Part shown: one piece after another, positions 17,056 to 26,110 of the stretch | Layout of the letters: each line of letters begins with the position of its first letter | Position numbering within the stretch: position 1 is the first letter of the stretch | Source: Chitinophagaceae bacterium | GTDB taxonomy: Bacteria > Bacteroidota > Bacteroidia > Chitinophagales > Chitinophagaceae | DNA length: 64,000 nucleotides | Direction: 5' to 3' | Assembly: GCA_947454235.1 (NCBI GenBank) | Contig: CANGIY010000001.1 | Coordinates: 1-64,000 of the forward strand | Notes under the pieces: model-generated | Told to the model about the DNA's origin: nothing | Seen by the model: the letters and a program-made list of their open reading frames with translations, nothing else | Database searches by the model: none | Position numbers and translations under genes: made by a program

Positions 17056-17802
17056 TTACCTCCCAAACACCTTCGATATTCCAAAACTAAAATCGAACGG
17101 TGCGACTCCTGAAGTAAACTCATCTCTTTGAAAACTTACTGGGAGAAATGAAGATTGCTGTATAGAAACCTTGAAACCATAAGGTAGCTTAACGAAAAAA
17201 GTAGCTGCGCAGCCCACCAAAAAGTAGTATTTGTTTATGTCCATAGGCGCGGAATTGTTTGTAGCAGTATTGAATTGCAAGTACTGAATATTAGGTGAAA
17301 TTAAGAAGCCCAAATGTTTGCGAGATTTACCGAAATTAAATTGAGCTGTAATGCGTGTAAAGTCTGCCTTCTTTGATTCAAGACCTTTTTTTACCGAAGC
17401 AACGTTAGAAAGTGTATAACCCCTTCCGCCTAATAAATAAAATTCATTAGTCCAATTCGACGAATCTTTTTGAAAATACCCTAGCCCAAATTCATAAAAT
17501 TCTTCTTTGAAATCGGTGTAGTTTGAATCAGAATAAGTGAACTTAGACGGATATCCCACCATTGCCTTTCCTAATACCGCAAAATGTTGACTAAAAGCGT
17601 ATCCTGCATGGGCATTCCAGCCACCCGCATTACCTGAAAAGGAGGTGTACACCTGACCTTTGTGCTGAAATTGAGGAACTACAACGTCGTTTGTTCTGTA
17701 AATACCGCACGATTGAATACTCAAAATCACGAAACATATAAATACATATTTCGGAAACACTCGGTGAAAATTTTGAACTAGACAAAGACTAACACCTCCC
17801 AT
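17056..17802 (-). CDS. Lipoprotein with predicted outer-membrane beta-barrel-like fold
   Basis: 248 residues. The hydrophobic stretch ends in the lipobox LSIQSC, making C32 the likely lipidation site; the n-region is long, so the true start may be further in. The rest is alternating hydrophobic/polar strands with many Tyr, Phe and Gly residues, ending FDFSFGISKVFGR (aromatic C-terminus), like small Bacteroidota barrels. No specific family recognised. Sits between pseudogenes and the amino-sugar genes. Confidence 0.55.
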   Translation of the reverse strand: MGGVSLCLVQNFHRVFPKYVFICFVILSIQSCGIYRTNDVVVPQFQHKGQVYTSFSGNAGGWNAHAGYAFSQHFAVLGKAMVGYPSKFTYSDSNYTDFKEEFYEFGLGYFQKDSSNWTNEFYLLGGRGYTLSNVASVKKGLESKKADFTRITAQFNFGKSRKHLGFLISPNIQYLQFNTATNNSAPMDINKYYFLVGCAATFFVKLPYGFKVSIQQSSFLPVSFQRDEFTSGVAPFDFSFGISKVFGR

Positions 17803-17904
17803 TTTTGCATGTTTGTTGAAATAAAAATAAGAAAATTTCTAATCATTTCAAACAAATACCGTAATGCTCCCGATAAAGGTGCCAGGCAAAGTCAAAAAGC
17901 ACAC

Positions 17905-17939
17905 AAAAAAACTCCCGATAACCTAGGCTACCGGGAGTT
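17905..17939 (-). terminator. Terminator after the aminotransferase gene
   Basis: On the minus strand AACTCCCG / CGGGAGTT (17932-17939 with 17910-17917) form a stem, with the partly self-complementary CCTAGG region inside the loop, followed by a T run (minus strand of 17905-17911). Confidence 0.75.
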
Positions 17940-17960
17940 GAAGAAATTGTATCAATGAAA

Positions 17961-19094
17961 TTACTTTTTCAGCATTGTATCCATGATCGCGAAAACCCTG
18001 TCGAGATCGGCATCGGTGAGGTTAGACCCCGATGGCAGGCATAGACCGTTTTCAAACAGCATTTCTGATACACCGTTTCCATAAAAAGGAGTGCCGGCAA
18101 ATACAGGTTGCATGTGCATTGGTTTCCACAATGGGCGGGACTCAATATTGTCTTTATCTAATGCAAGCCTTAAGTCTTCTCTTGTATAGCCCGCCTGTTT
18201 AGGGTGAATGAGTATAGTAGTCAACCAACGATTGCTGAAATAGCCCTGTGGTTCAGCCACAAATGTGATACCCTTTGCGCCATTGTAGCGTTGTACGTAT
18301 TTATCATATACAGCCCTACGCTGACTGATGCGAAGGTCGAGTACTTCCATTTGTCCACGGCCAATACCGGCACAAATGTTACTCATGCGGTAGTTGTAAC
18401 CAATTTTAGAGTGCTGGTAGTGCGGTGCAGCATCGCGCGCCTGCGTAGAAAGGAAACGTGCTTGTTCAACGAGTGCAGCATCATCGGCAACCAAAGCACC
18501 GCCACCCGAAGTAGTGATGATTTTATTGCCGTTGAACGATAAAACACCTATTTTCCCGTAAGTGCCACATTGTTTGCCATTGATATGCGAGCCCAAACCT
18601 TCAGCAGCATCTTCCAATACTGGAATCTCGTAGCGAGCCGCAATCTCCATTATCTCGTGCATTTTTGCAGGCATGCCATACAAATGCACAGGTATAATGG
18701 CTTTTGGCTTTTTACCCTTAGCTATGCGGTCTTTAATTGCTTGTTCAAGTAGCTCGGGCGACATGTTCCATGTGTCGGTCTCGCTGTCTACAAAAACAGG
18801 CGTAGCGCCCTGGTAAGCAATCGGATTGGCCGATGCGGAAAATGTCATGCTTTGACAAATAACCTCATCACCCGCTTTCACATCGAGCAAAATAAGTCCC
18901 AGATGCAAGCCTGCTGTACCCGAGCTGAGTGCCGCAACGTGCGAAACACCACCCATGTATTTCGATAAATCTTGCTCAAAGCCATTCACGTTCGGCCCCA
19001 GTGGTGCCACCCAATTGGTATCGAAAGCCTCCTTTACAAAAACCTCTTCTCTGCCACCCATGTGAGGTGAGGATAACCAAATTTTCGGATTCAT
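17961..19094 (-). CDS. DegT/DnrJ/EryC1/StrS-family PLP aminotransferase (nucleotide-sugar)
   Basis: 377 residues. Typical sugar aminotransferase features: WLSSPHMGGREEVFVKEAFD at the start, LSSGTAGLHLGL (phosphate-binding), D162 in VLEDAAEGLG, and the PLP lysine K191 in SFNGNKIITTSGGG. The closest named relatives I would expect are PglE-type enzymes that aminate UDP-4-keto sugars to UDP-4-amino sugars (bacillosamine pathway). The upstream acetyltransferase gene, 21 bases away on the same strand, would then N-acetylate the product. No dehydratase or sugar transferase gene is in the window, so the pathway is only partly encoded here. Confidence 0.87.
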   Translation of the reverse strand: MNPKIWLSSPHMGGREEVFVKEAFDTNWVAPLGPNVNGFEQDLSKYMGGVSHVAALSSGTAGLHLGLILLDVKAGDEVICQSMTFSASANPIAYQGATPVFVDSETDTWNMSPELLEQAIKDRIAKGKKPKAIIPVHLYGMPAKMHEIMEIAARYEIPVLEDAAEGLGSHINGKQCGTYGKIGVLSFNGNKIITTSGGGALVADDAALVEQARFLSTQARDAAPHYQHSKIGYNYRMSNICAGIGRGQMEVLDLRISQRRAVYDKYVQRYNGAKGITFVAEPQGYFSNRWLTTILIHPKQAGYTREDLRLALDKDNIESRPLWKPMHMQPVFAGTPFYGNGVSEMLFENGLCLPSGSNLTDADLDRVFAIMDTMLKK

Positions 19095-19115
19095 TGTTGT
19101 GTTATTTAGTAGTTT

Positions 19116-19718
19116 TTATTGTTTTGTTTTAATCACTTTTGCAGGGCAACCTACCGCAGTAGCATAGTCGGGTATATCCCTAATTACTGCGGCGCCTGCA
19201 CCTATTGTACACCATTTACCTATTTTAATACCTTGTATCACTGATGCCCCTGCACCTACATGCGTTCCTTCGCCCACTGTAACATTACCGCTCAGGGTAG
19301 CATTGGGTGATATATGGACAAAATCTTCCAGCACACAGTCGTGGTCAATTGAAGCGCAGGTATTTACAATGCAGTGTTTACCTACAGTTACATCGGGGTT
19401 AATGCGAACCCCCGCCATTACAACAGTTCCTTCGGCAATTGTGGCACGTTTTGAAATAAAAGCATCGGCGTGTATTGCCGTCCCAAAGCTTACCTGAGGT
19501 GCAAGCCGCTCTGCCACGCGCTTTCTGGTTGCATTAGCACCTATACTTATCACAAGTTTATCTTCTACAGGCGTACCTGCCGGAGCAGGCTTCTGTATTT
19601 TATATTCCCACATGTTCGCTTTGTCGCCATCGTCCCACACTTGAATATTCGGTTCACTCATGCTCTCCAATATTTCCAGAATCACTTTCCCATGCCCACT
19701 GGCTCCGTACATTATCAT
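19116..19718 (-). CDS. PglD-type sugar acetyltransferase (left-handed beta-helix)
   Basis: 200 residues. N-terminal Rossmann-like part MIMYGASGHGKVILEILE, then hexapeptide-repeat strands from about residue 85 (ISKRATIAEGTVVMAG, INPDVTVGKHCIVNTCASI). H126-D127 in ASIDHDC matches the catalytic His of PglD-type acetyltransferases, and the C-terminal acetyl-CoA site appears as GIKIGKWCTIGAGAAVIRDI. It likely N-acetylates a UDP-4-amino sugar made by the aminotransferase encoded just downstream. Preceded by a sigma-54-type regulator gene 60 bases upstream on the same strand. Confidence 0.85.
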   Translation of the reverse strand: MIMYGASGHGKVILEILESMSEPNIQVWDDGDKANMWEYKIQKPAPAGTPVEDKLVISIGANATRKRVAERLAPQVSFGTAIHADAFISKRATIAEGTVVMAGVRINPDVTVGKHCIVNTCASIDHDCVLEDFVHISPNATLSGNVTVGEGTHVGAGASVIQGIKIGKWCTIGAGAAVIRDIPDYATAVGCPAKVIKTKQ

Positions 19719-19778
19719 TGCTCGATGCTTGTATTTTGTTGGTGCTGCAAATTTCGGTATTAAATAAATGCGTTGCTG

Positions 19779-20939
19779 TTATCTTAAAATATACATCTGT
19801 ACATCTTTCGCAGTAATGTTGCTATCAGAAAGTATCACCAGTCGCTCAACCGCATTCCTGAGTTCCCTGATATTGCCTGTCCAGTTGTGTTGCTGCAACG
19901 CTTCTATGGCTGCTTTGTCAATTGTTTTCAATGGCTGTTTGTAATCGTCGCACAAATCTTGCAAAAACTTATTGACCAATGCCGGAATATCGCTGCGCCT
20001 GTTATTCAGCGAAGGTACATGAATGAGAATGACGCTCAACCTGTGGTACAAGTCGAGCCTGAATTTCTTCGCTTCAACTTCTTCGAGCAGGTTTTTGTTG
20101 GTAGCGGCTATTACGCGCACATCTACCTTGATTTCCTTTTCACCGCCAACGCGCGTTATTTTTCCCTCCTGCAATGCGCGCAACATTTTGGCTTGCGCAT
20201 CTAGGCTCATATCACCAATTTCGTCCAAAAACAGAGTGCCGCCCGATGCTTGTTCGAACTTGCCAAGGCGTTGTTTTATGGCTGATGTAAACGACCCTTT
20301 CTCGTGTCCGAATAGCTCACTTTCTATCAACTCAGATGGGATAGCTGCGCAGTTCACTTCAATGATTGGACCATTGGCTCTGTTACTGAGCTGGTGTAAC
20401 TGACGTGCTACCATTTCCTTACCCACACCGTTTTCTCCGGTTATAAGTACACGTGCATCGGTAGGTGCAACCTTGGCAATGGTCGTGCGTATTTCGCCCA
20501 TACCCTCACTCTCACCTATCATCTCCGATTCCTTGTTCACTTTTTTACGAAGCTGTTTGGTCTCGGTCACCAGCGATTTTTTATCCATTGCATTCCTAAT
20601 GGTAATCAAAAGGCGGTTCAGATCGGGGGGTTTTGATATATAGTCGAAGGCTCCTTTTTTCACTGCTTCAACAGCAGTATCAATATTTCCGTGCCCTGAT
20701 ATTACGATAAAAGGGGTATCAGGCTTTTCTTCTTTCGCAAATTGAAGAACTTCGATACCGTCTTTTTTTGGCATTTTAATATCGCAGAGTATGCAATCGT
20801 AGTTGTTGTCTTTTATTTTTTTCATTCCCTCTTCACCATCCGCTGCCTCTTCTACCACAAAACCCTCGAAACTCAAAATCTCACCCAGCGTTCTTCTTAT
20901 CGCGCGCTCATCATCTATAACTAAAATTGTTTGTGCCAT
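19779..20939 (-). CDS. NtrC-type response regulator with AAA+ domain, no DNA-binding domain
   Basis: 386 residues. Receiver domain 1-120 with phosphoacceptor D53 (ILCDIKMPKKDG) and K103. AAA+ sigma-54-interaction domain about 140-375: Walker A GENGVGKE at 168-175, Walker B TLFLDEIGD at 235-243. The sigma-54 contact loop reads GSFTSA at 215-220 instead of the usual GAFTGA. After the lid (WTGNIRELRNAVERLVIL) the protein stops at ITAKDVQMYILR, so the C-terminal Fis-type helix-turn-helix is missing. Such short forms may activate from solution or through partners. The partner kinase is not in the window. It is followed by the two amino-sugar genes. Confidence 0.87.
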   Translation of the reverse strand: MAQTILVIDDERAIRRTLGEILSFEGFVVEEAADGEEGMKKIKDNNYDCILCDIKMPKKDGIEVLQFAKEEKPDTPFIVISGHGNIDTAVEAVKKGAFDYISKPPDLNRLLITIRNAMDKKSLVTETKQLRKKVNKESEMIGESEGMGEIRTTIAKVAPTDARVLITGENGVGKEMVARQLHQLSNRANGPIIEVNCAAIPSELIESELFGHEKGSFTSAIKQRLGKFEQASGGTLFLDEIGDMSLDAQAKMLRALQEGKITRVGGEKEIKVDVRVIAATNKNLLEEVEAKKFRLDLYHRLSVILIHVPSLNNRRSDIPALVNKFLQDLCDDYKQPLKTIDKAAIEALQQHNWTGNIRELRNAVERLVILSDSNITAKDVQMYILR

Positions 20940-21033
20940 CTTTTAATAAGCTTTAGCCTTTTGCAGCATAATTCATGCCAAAGTAAGCAAAAAATGAGTT
21001 GTGGAGTATCATGAATTTACGCCCAAACCCCTC

Positions 21034-22095
21034 TCAATCTTCCTTTAAACCTGTTTCCTGGTACAACGTTTTATCTTCAGCATCGCCCATTTTACGGTGA
21101 AGGAACACTGTTGGGTGCCGCAAATAGGTGAAAGCCTTCTGATGCTTCAACGCATACTCCATCTTTGTCAGTTGTGCTGAATGGGGTAGTAAACCAAGCC
21201 TCAATCGATTGCTGTCAATTGAAACAGCCATTGCACTATCATGTATTGGTGTGTAGTATTTTTTATCGTCTCCAAGTACCAATACATCATATTCCCCAAA
21301 ACCTGCACCTTGTTTGTAGATACCCGCCTTGTCATTGAGCCATGCGAATGCTTCAGGGTGCAGTGTGCCCTTTGTTATGCCTTCGGACAGTAACTGTGTA
21401 TAGTCGTGCCATTTTCTAGTGGTGTCTGTGAGTCCGATGGTGTCATATTTGCCATAATTGTGGGCTAGCACAGGAAGCAGTGGATCTTCGGTTGCAATTG
21501 TGGTATCATCGCGCATAAAAACACCGTAGTCGTATTCGTTTGGGTAACCATTTTTGAATAAACGATCGAGTGTCTCCCGCACAGTGTCGTCACCTGTATA
21601 ATTCGATTTGTTGGCTTGTGCTTGAATGACATTTAGCTCATCGGTTGCTACCAGAAGTTCAATCTGGGTGCGCATATTCCAGTTGTTCTTGTGGGTGAAT
21701 TCGGGCCTGAACTTGCTGTACTCCCAAATCAGTATTTTGAAATAACGGGTATTCCTGAAACCGTTTAAATATGTAGGTTTTACAAAAAACGAGAGCGGGC
21801 ACCCCAAGTGAATCAATTTCCTTGCACAATAGTGTACCGATGCATAATCAGAGTCGTGACTGGCACATATCAACTGATTAACAAGGTCTTGCGCAAAGGG
21901 ATGTGTCCACACAATAAGCGCTGAATCGTAGTACTTACTTGCTACTTTGAAATGCTCACCCATCAGTTCAGCCTCTGCTTTATTGATATAGTAAAGGTAT
22001 TTTTCAAAGCTCCTTTGTGCACATTGAGCTGGCTGCAAACAACTGAAGCAACCAACCAACAACAGTAATATTAATCTTCTCAACCCCACAAACAT
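21034..22095 (-). CDS. Exported protein with TPR-like N-terminus, function unknown
   Basis: 353 residues. Hydrophobic leader (RRLILLLLVGCFSCL), followed by helical segments with a TPR-like rhythm (YYINKAEAELMGEHFKVASK, YYDSALIV, VHYCARKLIHLGC). The C-terminal half (RLRLGLLPHSAQLTKMEYAL, TVFLHRKMGD) resembles the tail of uncharacterised Bacteroidota proteins of this layout, including conserved D-x2-R-x-GL-type motifs. No enzymatic motif. The 320 bases upstream (22096-22415) hold no gene, only the probable DoxX promoter region. Confidence 0.55.
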   Translation of the reverse strand: MFVGLRRLILLLLVGCFSCLQPAQCAQRSFEKYLYYINKAEAELMGEHFKVASKYYDSALIVWTHPFAQDLVNQLICASHDSDYASVHYCARKLIHLGCPLSFFVKPTYLNGFRNTRYFKILIWEYSKFRPEFTHKNNWNMRTQIELLVATDELNVIQAQANKSNYTGDDTVRETLDRLFKNGYPNEYDYGVFMRDDTTIATEDPLLPVLAHNYGKYDTIGLTDTTRKWHDYTQLLSEGITKGTLHPEAFAWLNDKAGIYKQGAGFGEYDVLVLGDDKKYYTPIHDSAMAVSIDSNRLRLGLLPHSAQLTKMEYALKHQKAFTYLRHPTVFLHRKMGDAEDKTLYQETGLKED

Positions 22096-22385
22096 AATTC
22101 GTGAATTTACGGCAAATGGATGAATGTGCGATCACTTATTAGCAAACGCGTAAAATAACTGGGTTAGATTCATTCAATAGGCATACAAGGATTTAATTTG
22201 ACAAAATGTGAAAAGAATAGCAAAATTTCACTTGTTTAAAGTTCTCTGAAACACTTTGCAGTACAGGGTTACATGGTTTTTACCAACTATTTTTCAGTAC
22301 ATTTGATTGTAAGGAATTGATTTTGCGATACCCACCAGGAGGTCAGCTATTGTTATAGCTTTACACCCTCTATCTTAAGCTATAA

Positions 22386-22393
22386 TACATTTG
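22386..22393 (+). promoter_or_regulatory. -7 box of the DoxX gene
   Basis: TACATTTG fits TAnnTTTG, and TTTA at 22360-22363 could be a weak -33. Leader about 18 bases. Just upstream, AGCTAT-TGTT-ATAGCT (22345-22360) is a short palindrome, possibly a regulator site. Confidence 0.4.
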
Positions 22394-22415
22394 AATTACC
22401 TAACAACCATTTGAC

Positions 22416-22787
22416 ATGAATACCATGCTTTGGATTTTGCAAGTGTGCCTTGCAGTAGTATTTATTGTACCCGGTTTTGGGAAAATAGCCAGCAGTAAGC
22501 AACAACACATAGCTGACGGGCATATTAAACCCGATGGGTCTATTGTTCCCATTCGAATTCTTGGCATCTTAGAATGGCTGGGTTGTATTGGTATCATACT
22601 GCCATGGTTGTCGGGAATTTCCCCGGTGTTAACACCGATTGCAGCTTCCGGATTTAGTGCAATAATGGTAGGCGGACTTATTGTTCATATTCAAAAAAAG
22701 GAATACAAAATGTTACCCTTGCTGCTAACAATATTGTTAGTCTCCACCTTTGTTGCTTACTTTAGGTTCAGGCAGTTATCTAACTGA
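22416..22787 (+). CDS. DoxX-family membrane protein
   Basis: 123 residues with four predicted membrane helices: residues about 4-24, 48-65, 70-92 and 100-117. The first helix ends PGFGKIASS, and ILGILEWLGCIGIILPWLSG in the middle is typical of small DoxX/DoxD-like proteins. These inner-membrane proteins are linked to quinone or redox metabolism in some bacteria; the role here is unknown. Single gene with its own promoter; copy 4 of the dispersed hairpin element lies downstream. Confidence 0.75.
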   Translation: MNTMLWILQVCLAVVFIVPGFGKIASSKQQHIADGHIKPDGSIVPIRILGILEWLGCIGIILPWLSGISPVLTPIAASGFSAIMVGGLIVHIQKKEYKMLPLLLTILLVSTFVAYFRFRQLSN

Positions 22788-22950
22788 CCAAAAAGATTTG
22801 AAAACGCCTATTTGCTTTAAAATACCTTGCGCCTAAAGGCAATATTAATGGTGGTTCTTTTAAAAAATTCATTAAGTAGCTTCTACACTAGTCAAATAAA
22901 CAACCATCATACCCGGCATTGGAGAAAATATCATATACTTTTATCCACCA

Positions 22951-23003
22951 ACCCGGAAGCAAATCTGCCTGAAAATGGGGTCCAAGGGAATCCTTGAACC
23001 AGA
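22951..23003 (-). repeat. Dispersed hairpin element, copy 4
   Basis: Read on the minus strand: arms GGTTCAAGG / CCTTGGACC (9 bp, one T-G pair, loop ATTC), then CATTTTCAGGCAGATTTGC. It ends 20 bases past the stop of the propeller gene in the sense orientation for that gene. Confidence 0.7.
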
Positions 23004-23022
23004 ACTCAGACCAGAATTTACA

Positions 23023-24399
23023 TTATTCGGTGTACTTATTGAGTTTATCGGCTTTAATACCAAACAAGCCGAGGTTCCACGTTCCAAACCAAATGTTCCC
23101 GGTTTTATCACTTACGATTGAATAGATATGGCTTTCGTCCATCCCATCTGCTTTTTCTAGTGTTTTTATAACTGGTCTTTTACCTTTTTCAGGGTATTTT
23201 GCAAAGAAACTAAGCCCCGCATCACCCGCTACCCAAATTTTACCATTCCCGTCTTCGGCAATGCAGGTAACGACGTTGTTACTAAAAGGCAAACCGCTCA
23301 ACAGCCCATCTGCTTTATCAAAGTTCTGTAGCTGGTGAGTCGTTGTATTATAGAAATAAACGCCTTTGCCTTCGAAATTCATGCCCTCAGCGGTACCAAA
23401 CCATAGGTTGCCTTTAGAGTCCTGAAATAGTTTTGTAATGATGTCTTTATCTAGCTCAGTGCTACTCATTACTGATACGAATTGTCCGTTCACCAACTTG
23501 TTTAAACCCTGACCCGCATAATAAATCTCACCACTTCGCATTTTAAAGCTGGAATAAAATGCAACTGACTTATCTGTTCCCTTCACTTTCACAAGGTGAA
23601 AGATCTTTTCAAGGTTATTTTTATGTTGATCTTTTTCTTTGGCGTTTGAGAGGTTGTGATTGCATTTTAAAGTGAAACACGGATTGTATTTATCTGCCTT
23701 ATGAATCAGGTAAGTTGCCTGCTCCCCTTCACAAGCAGCTTCAGCTACCAGAAAATTGCCCTCTGCATCTTCCTGCATACCTTGAAAGCCAAAGTCGTCA
23801 ATATTGCCCCTTCCCGCTTTTTTCCTTTTATCGTACTGAAAGCCACCAAAAGCAGTCTCTATAATTTTTTTGGTTGTTACATCGAGGTAGTACAATTTGT
23901 AACCAGAGCCAAACCATGCAGTACCATCCATGCCTATGTAAATATTATGCACAAAATCGTTGCCTGGAGGCTCACTTGTCCATATTCCGGAACTGTTCCG
24001 CGCTGTTGTTGTAGGTTTTGCATAACCTGCCAATTTCGGAGTTGTACCTTCAATCGAAACCTTTACGAGTCCACCTTTTGCACCCACCCAAATGTTGCCG
24101 TCTTTGTCCTGTACCAAATCAACCGCTCCTACTAAAGAAAGCCCTTCAACTTCCTTGTAGTTTCGAAACGCGTTACCGTCGTACATATACAACCCTTCGG
24201 TTGAGGTGAACCAAAGATGCCCCAATTTATCTGTTGCAAGCTCTTTGATTGCATGACCGTAGGGAAAAGGAGTATTTTTTTCGGGGTTGACAAGCTTTGA
24301 GCTGGTTGTAAATTGGCTCTGCTCCTTCAATGCAGTTCCCTGATTGTGCCCTCGTACTGAAACAAGCAACATGATCCCGATAGCGATTGTCTTTTTCAT
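23023..24399 (-). CDS. Periplasmic two-component-regulator-type beta-propeller protein
   Basis: 458 residues from ATG 24399, which gives the leader MKKTIAIGIMLLVSVRGHNQ; the longer frame to 24498 has no signal character. Propeller repeats of the reg_prop type recur: DKLGHLWFTSTEGLYMYDG, DKDGNIWVGAKGGLVKVS, DSKGNLWFGTAEGMNF, DGNGKIWVAGDAGLSFF, DKTGNIWFGTWNLGLFGI. In hybrid two-component systems this propeller is the sensor, but here it is a stand-alone exported protein with no kinase. It lies 99 bases downstream of the M56/BlaR1-like gene in the BlaI operon and could be a regulated effector or an accessory sensor. Confidence 0.75.
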   Translation of the reverse strand: MKKTIAIGIMLLVSVRGHNQGTALKEQSQFTTSSKLVNPEKNTPFPYGHAIKELATDKLGHLWFTSTEGLYMYDGNAFRNYKEVEGLSLVGAVDLVQDKDGNIWVGAKGGLVKVSIEGTTPKLAGYAKPTTTARNSSGIWTSEPPGNDFVHNIYIGMDGTAWFGSGYKLYYLDVTTKKIIETAFGGFQYDKRKKAGRGNIDDFGFQGMQEDAEGNFLVAEAACEGEQATYLIHKADKYNPCFTLKCNHNLSNAKEKDQHKNNLEKIFHLVKVKGTDKSVAFYSSFKMRSGEIYYAGQGLNKLVNGQFVSVMSSTELDKDIITKLFQDSKGNLWFGTAEGMNFEGKGVYFYNTTTHQLQNFDKADGLLSGLPFSNNVVTCIAEDGNGKIWVAGDAGLSFFAKYPEKGKRPVIKTLEKADGMDESHIYSIVSDKTGNIWFGTWNLGLFGIKADKLNKYTE

Positions 24400-24498
24400 G
24401 ATTTTTCGATTTTTTTGGTTCGTGAAGGCATGCCAATACCATGTACAGTCATGCTGTAATATATTCAATAATTTCCTGTTAATTTGTTTTAGTTGCAC

Positions 24499-26109
24499 CT
24501 ATTTAACCTGAACGGGCAGTTGATTCGTTTGTTCGCAGGCAGGTTTTACACTTTGAGACCCCAGACTTTTCAATTTCATTCCGACCAATGCATTTGCGCC
24601 AAGCTTAGAATCATATTGTTGATTGATTGCTTCGGCTATGCCATTGAGCATCGCACTACACACTTTTTCTATTTCGGCATCATCGGTGAACCGGTTTCTT
24701 AGTGCCGTATTGTTGATGTTGCCAATCACAAACAATATACCCGGGGTGTGCGTTCGACCCAATTGCGCCAATTGGTGTTGCTGGCGGGGGGGTACATGTG
24801 CAATAGTCGCAGCTCCACACCTGGCACACTGCTCGCCCGAAGGGTGATTGCAGGGGGCACCATGAGGTGCGGTACATCCTATAGTTGCCAGTTGGTTGAA
24901 TATTTTGGCACCAAAAAAGCTACTTACATCGGCATTCTCACTGCCATCAGCAACCATTATTTCAAAGTCCCGCTTTTCGGGTAAAGTGCCGGGAAGGTTG
25001 GTTAGTTGCAGCCCAATCGCAAATGCTGGTTGAACACCATTGTTGTCATTCGATAATCTTAAATCCAGATTTCGTTGTACACCCAGACGTTTGAGCACCC
25101 TCGCATACTTCAAACAGACTGATGACTCACTTAAAACACCAGAATTAAGGCTTTCTTGGGGCAGCGAAACAACTATTGTTTTCTTTTCTACTGACCTTTC
25201 GGCACCCAGTTTATTTGTCGTAACCCCACTAAACGAGAACATAAACATTACTGCAACAACAATTGTACAGGTAAACAACACCCTGAATTTCAAACCACGT
25301 TGAGCTTCTCTCCTCCTCAACATCGCTATACGCCGTTTAATATCTGACGCTGAAAACGAACTCACGTGACTCAACATAACACCATTTTGATAAGTGGCGA
25401 GTACCATAGACGCGAACTGCTCTACATTACAGTCGCTGATTGCTGCTTCGTCGGCGAGATATTCATGAATTAATTCCAATTCGCGTTTAGCCAGCCAAAA
25501 AAACGGATTGAACCAAAATATACGAGTAAATACCTGAGTCAACAGCTTATCGATAGTATGTAGTTGCTGAACGTGGGCTTTTTCATGGGCAAATATGGTG
25601 TTGCCGGGATTTTCATCCAAAGGAAGACTGCGATTCCAGAAAATACTCCTGAAAAAAGTAAATGGAGCTTGCTTATAATCGGTCATCACAACTTCAACAC
25701 CACCCACCTCGTATGATTCATGTTTTGACTTGAGGCGTACAATACAAATTACTTTTACTAAGAGCCTAAACAACAAAACAACACTAAAACAACCTCCAAT
25801 TATTAGACCAATTAATGGCATCGATAATGTAGAAGCCGATGGGACAGTCGTATACTCTCCAACATATAAAGTGCCAGTTTGGGCTGCATTTATCAATGGC
25901 GAAAGCCCAGATTGTACCGTAACCGGTATTTGAAAAAGATGAAAATTGGTAAATGGCACAACAATGCTCAACAGAAACAGCGCATTGATGTACCACCGGT
26001 TTAAGACATGCATTTTCCTGCCGCGCAGCACTGCAAAATACCAACCAAATAAAATGGCCGATACAACGAAACTTTTCGATAAAAACAAAAACAATGCTGC
26101 CATACCCAT
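24499..26109 (-). CDS. BlaR1/M56-family membrane metalloprotease with C-terminal amidase-like domain
   Basis: 536 residues. Four membrane helices (about 8-28, 40-56, 97-122, 276-294). The M56 protease domain has zinc motif HEKAH at 175-179 and the downstream Glu ligand in ELIHEYLADEAA (E216). BlaR1/MecR1 proteins cleave the BlaI repressor when their extracellular sensor binds a ligand. Instead of a penicillin-binding sensor, residues about 310-500 resemble an N-acetylmuramoyl-L-alanine amidase (Amidase_3): KTIVVSLPQES where DAGHGG is expected, and PGILFVIGNINN where PxVLVExGFxSN is expected. Both the zinc His and the catalytic Glu appear lost. A Cys-rich insert sits at 412-431. Starts one base after the blaI stop. 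Confidence 0.85.
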   Translation of the reverse strand: MGMAALFLFLSKSFVVSAILFGWYFAVLRGRKMHVLNRWYINALFLLSIVVPFTNFHLFQIPVTVQSGLSPLINAAQTGTLYVGEYTTVPSASTLSMPLIGLIIGGCFSVVLLFRLLVKVICIVRLKSKHESYEVGGVEVVMTDYKQAPFTFFRSIFWNRSLPLDENPGNTIFAHEKAHVQQLHTIDKLLTQVFTRIFWFNPFFWLAKRELELIHEYLADEAAISDCNVEQFASMVLATYQNGVMLSHVSSFSASDIKRRIAMLRRREAQRGLKFRVLFTCTIVVAVMFMFSFSGVTTNKLGAERSVEKKTIVVSLPQESLNSGVLSESSVCLKYARVLKRLGVQRNLDLRLSNDNNGVQPAFAIGLQLTNLPGTLPEKRDFEIMVADGSENADVSSFFGAKIFNQLATIGCTAPHGAPCNHPSGEQCARCGAATIAHVPPRQQHQLAQLGRTHTPGILFVIGNINNTALRNRFTDDAEIEKVCSAMLNGIAEAINQQYDSKLGANALVGMKLKSLGSQSVKPACEQTNQLPVQVK

Positions 26110-26110
26110 G

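Noticed and set aside
24444-24458. TACAG-CATGA-CTGTA palindrome as a third BlaI operator
   Set aside because: Arm sequence and spacing differ from the two strong operators; could be chance.
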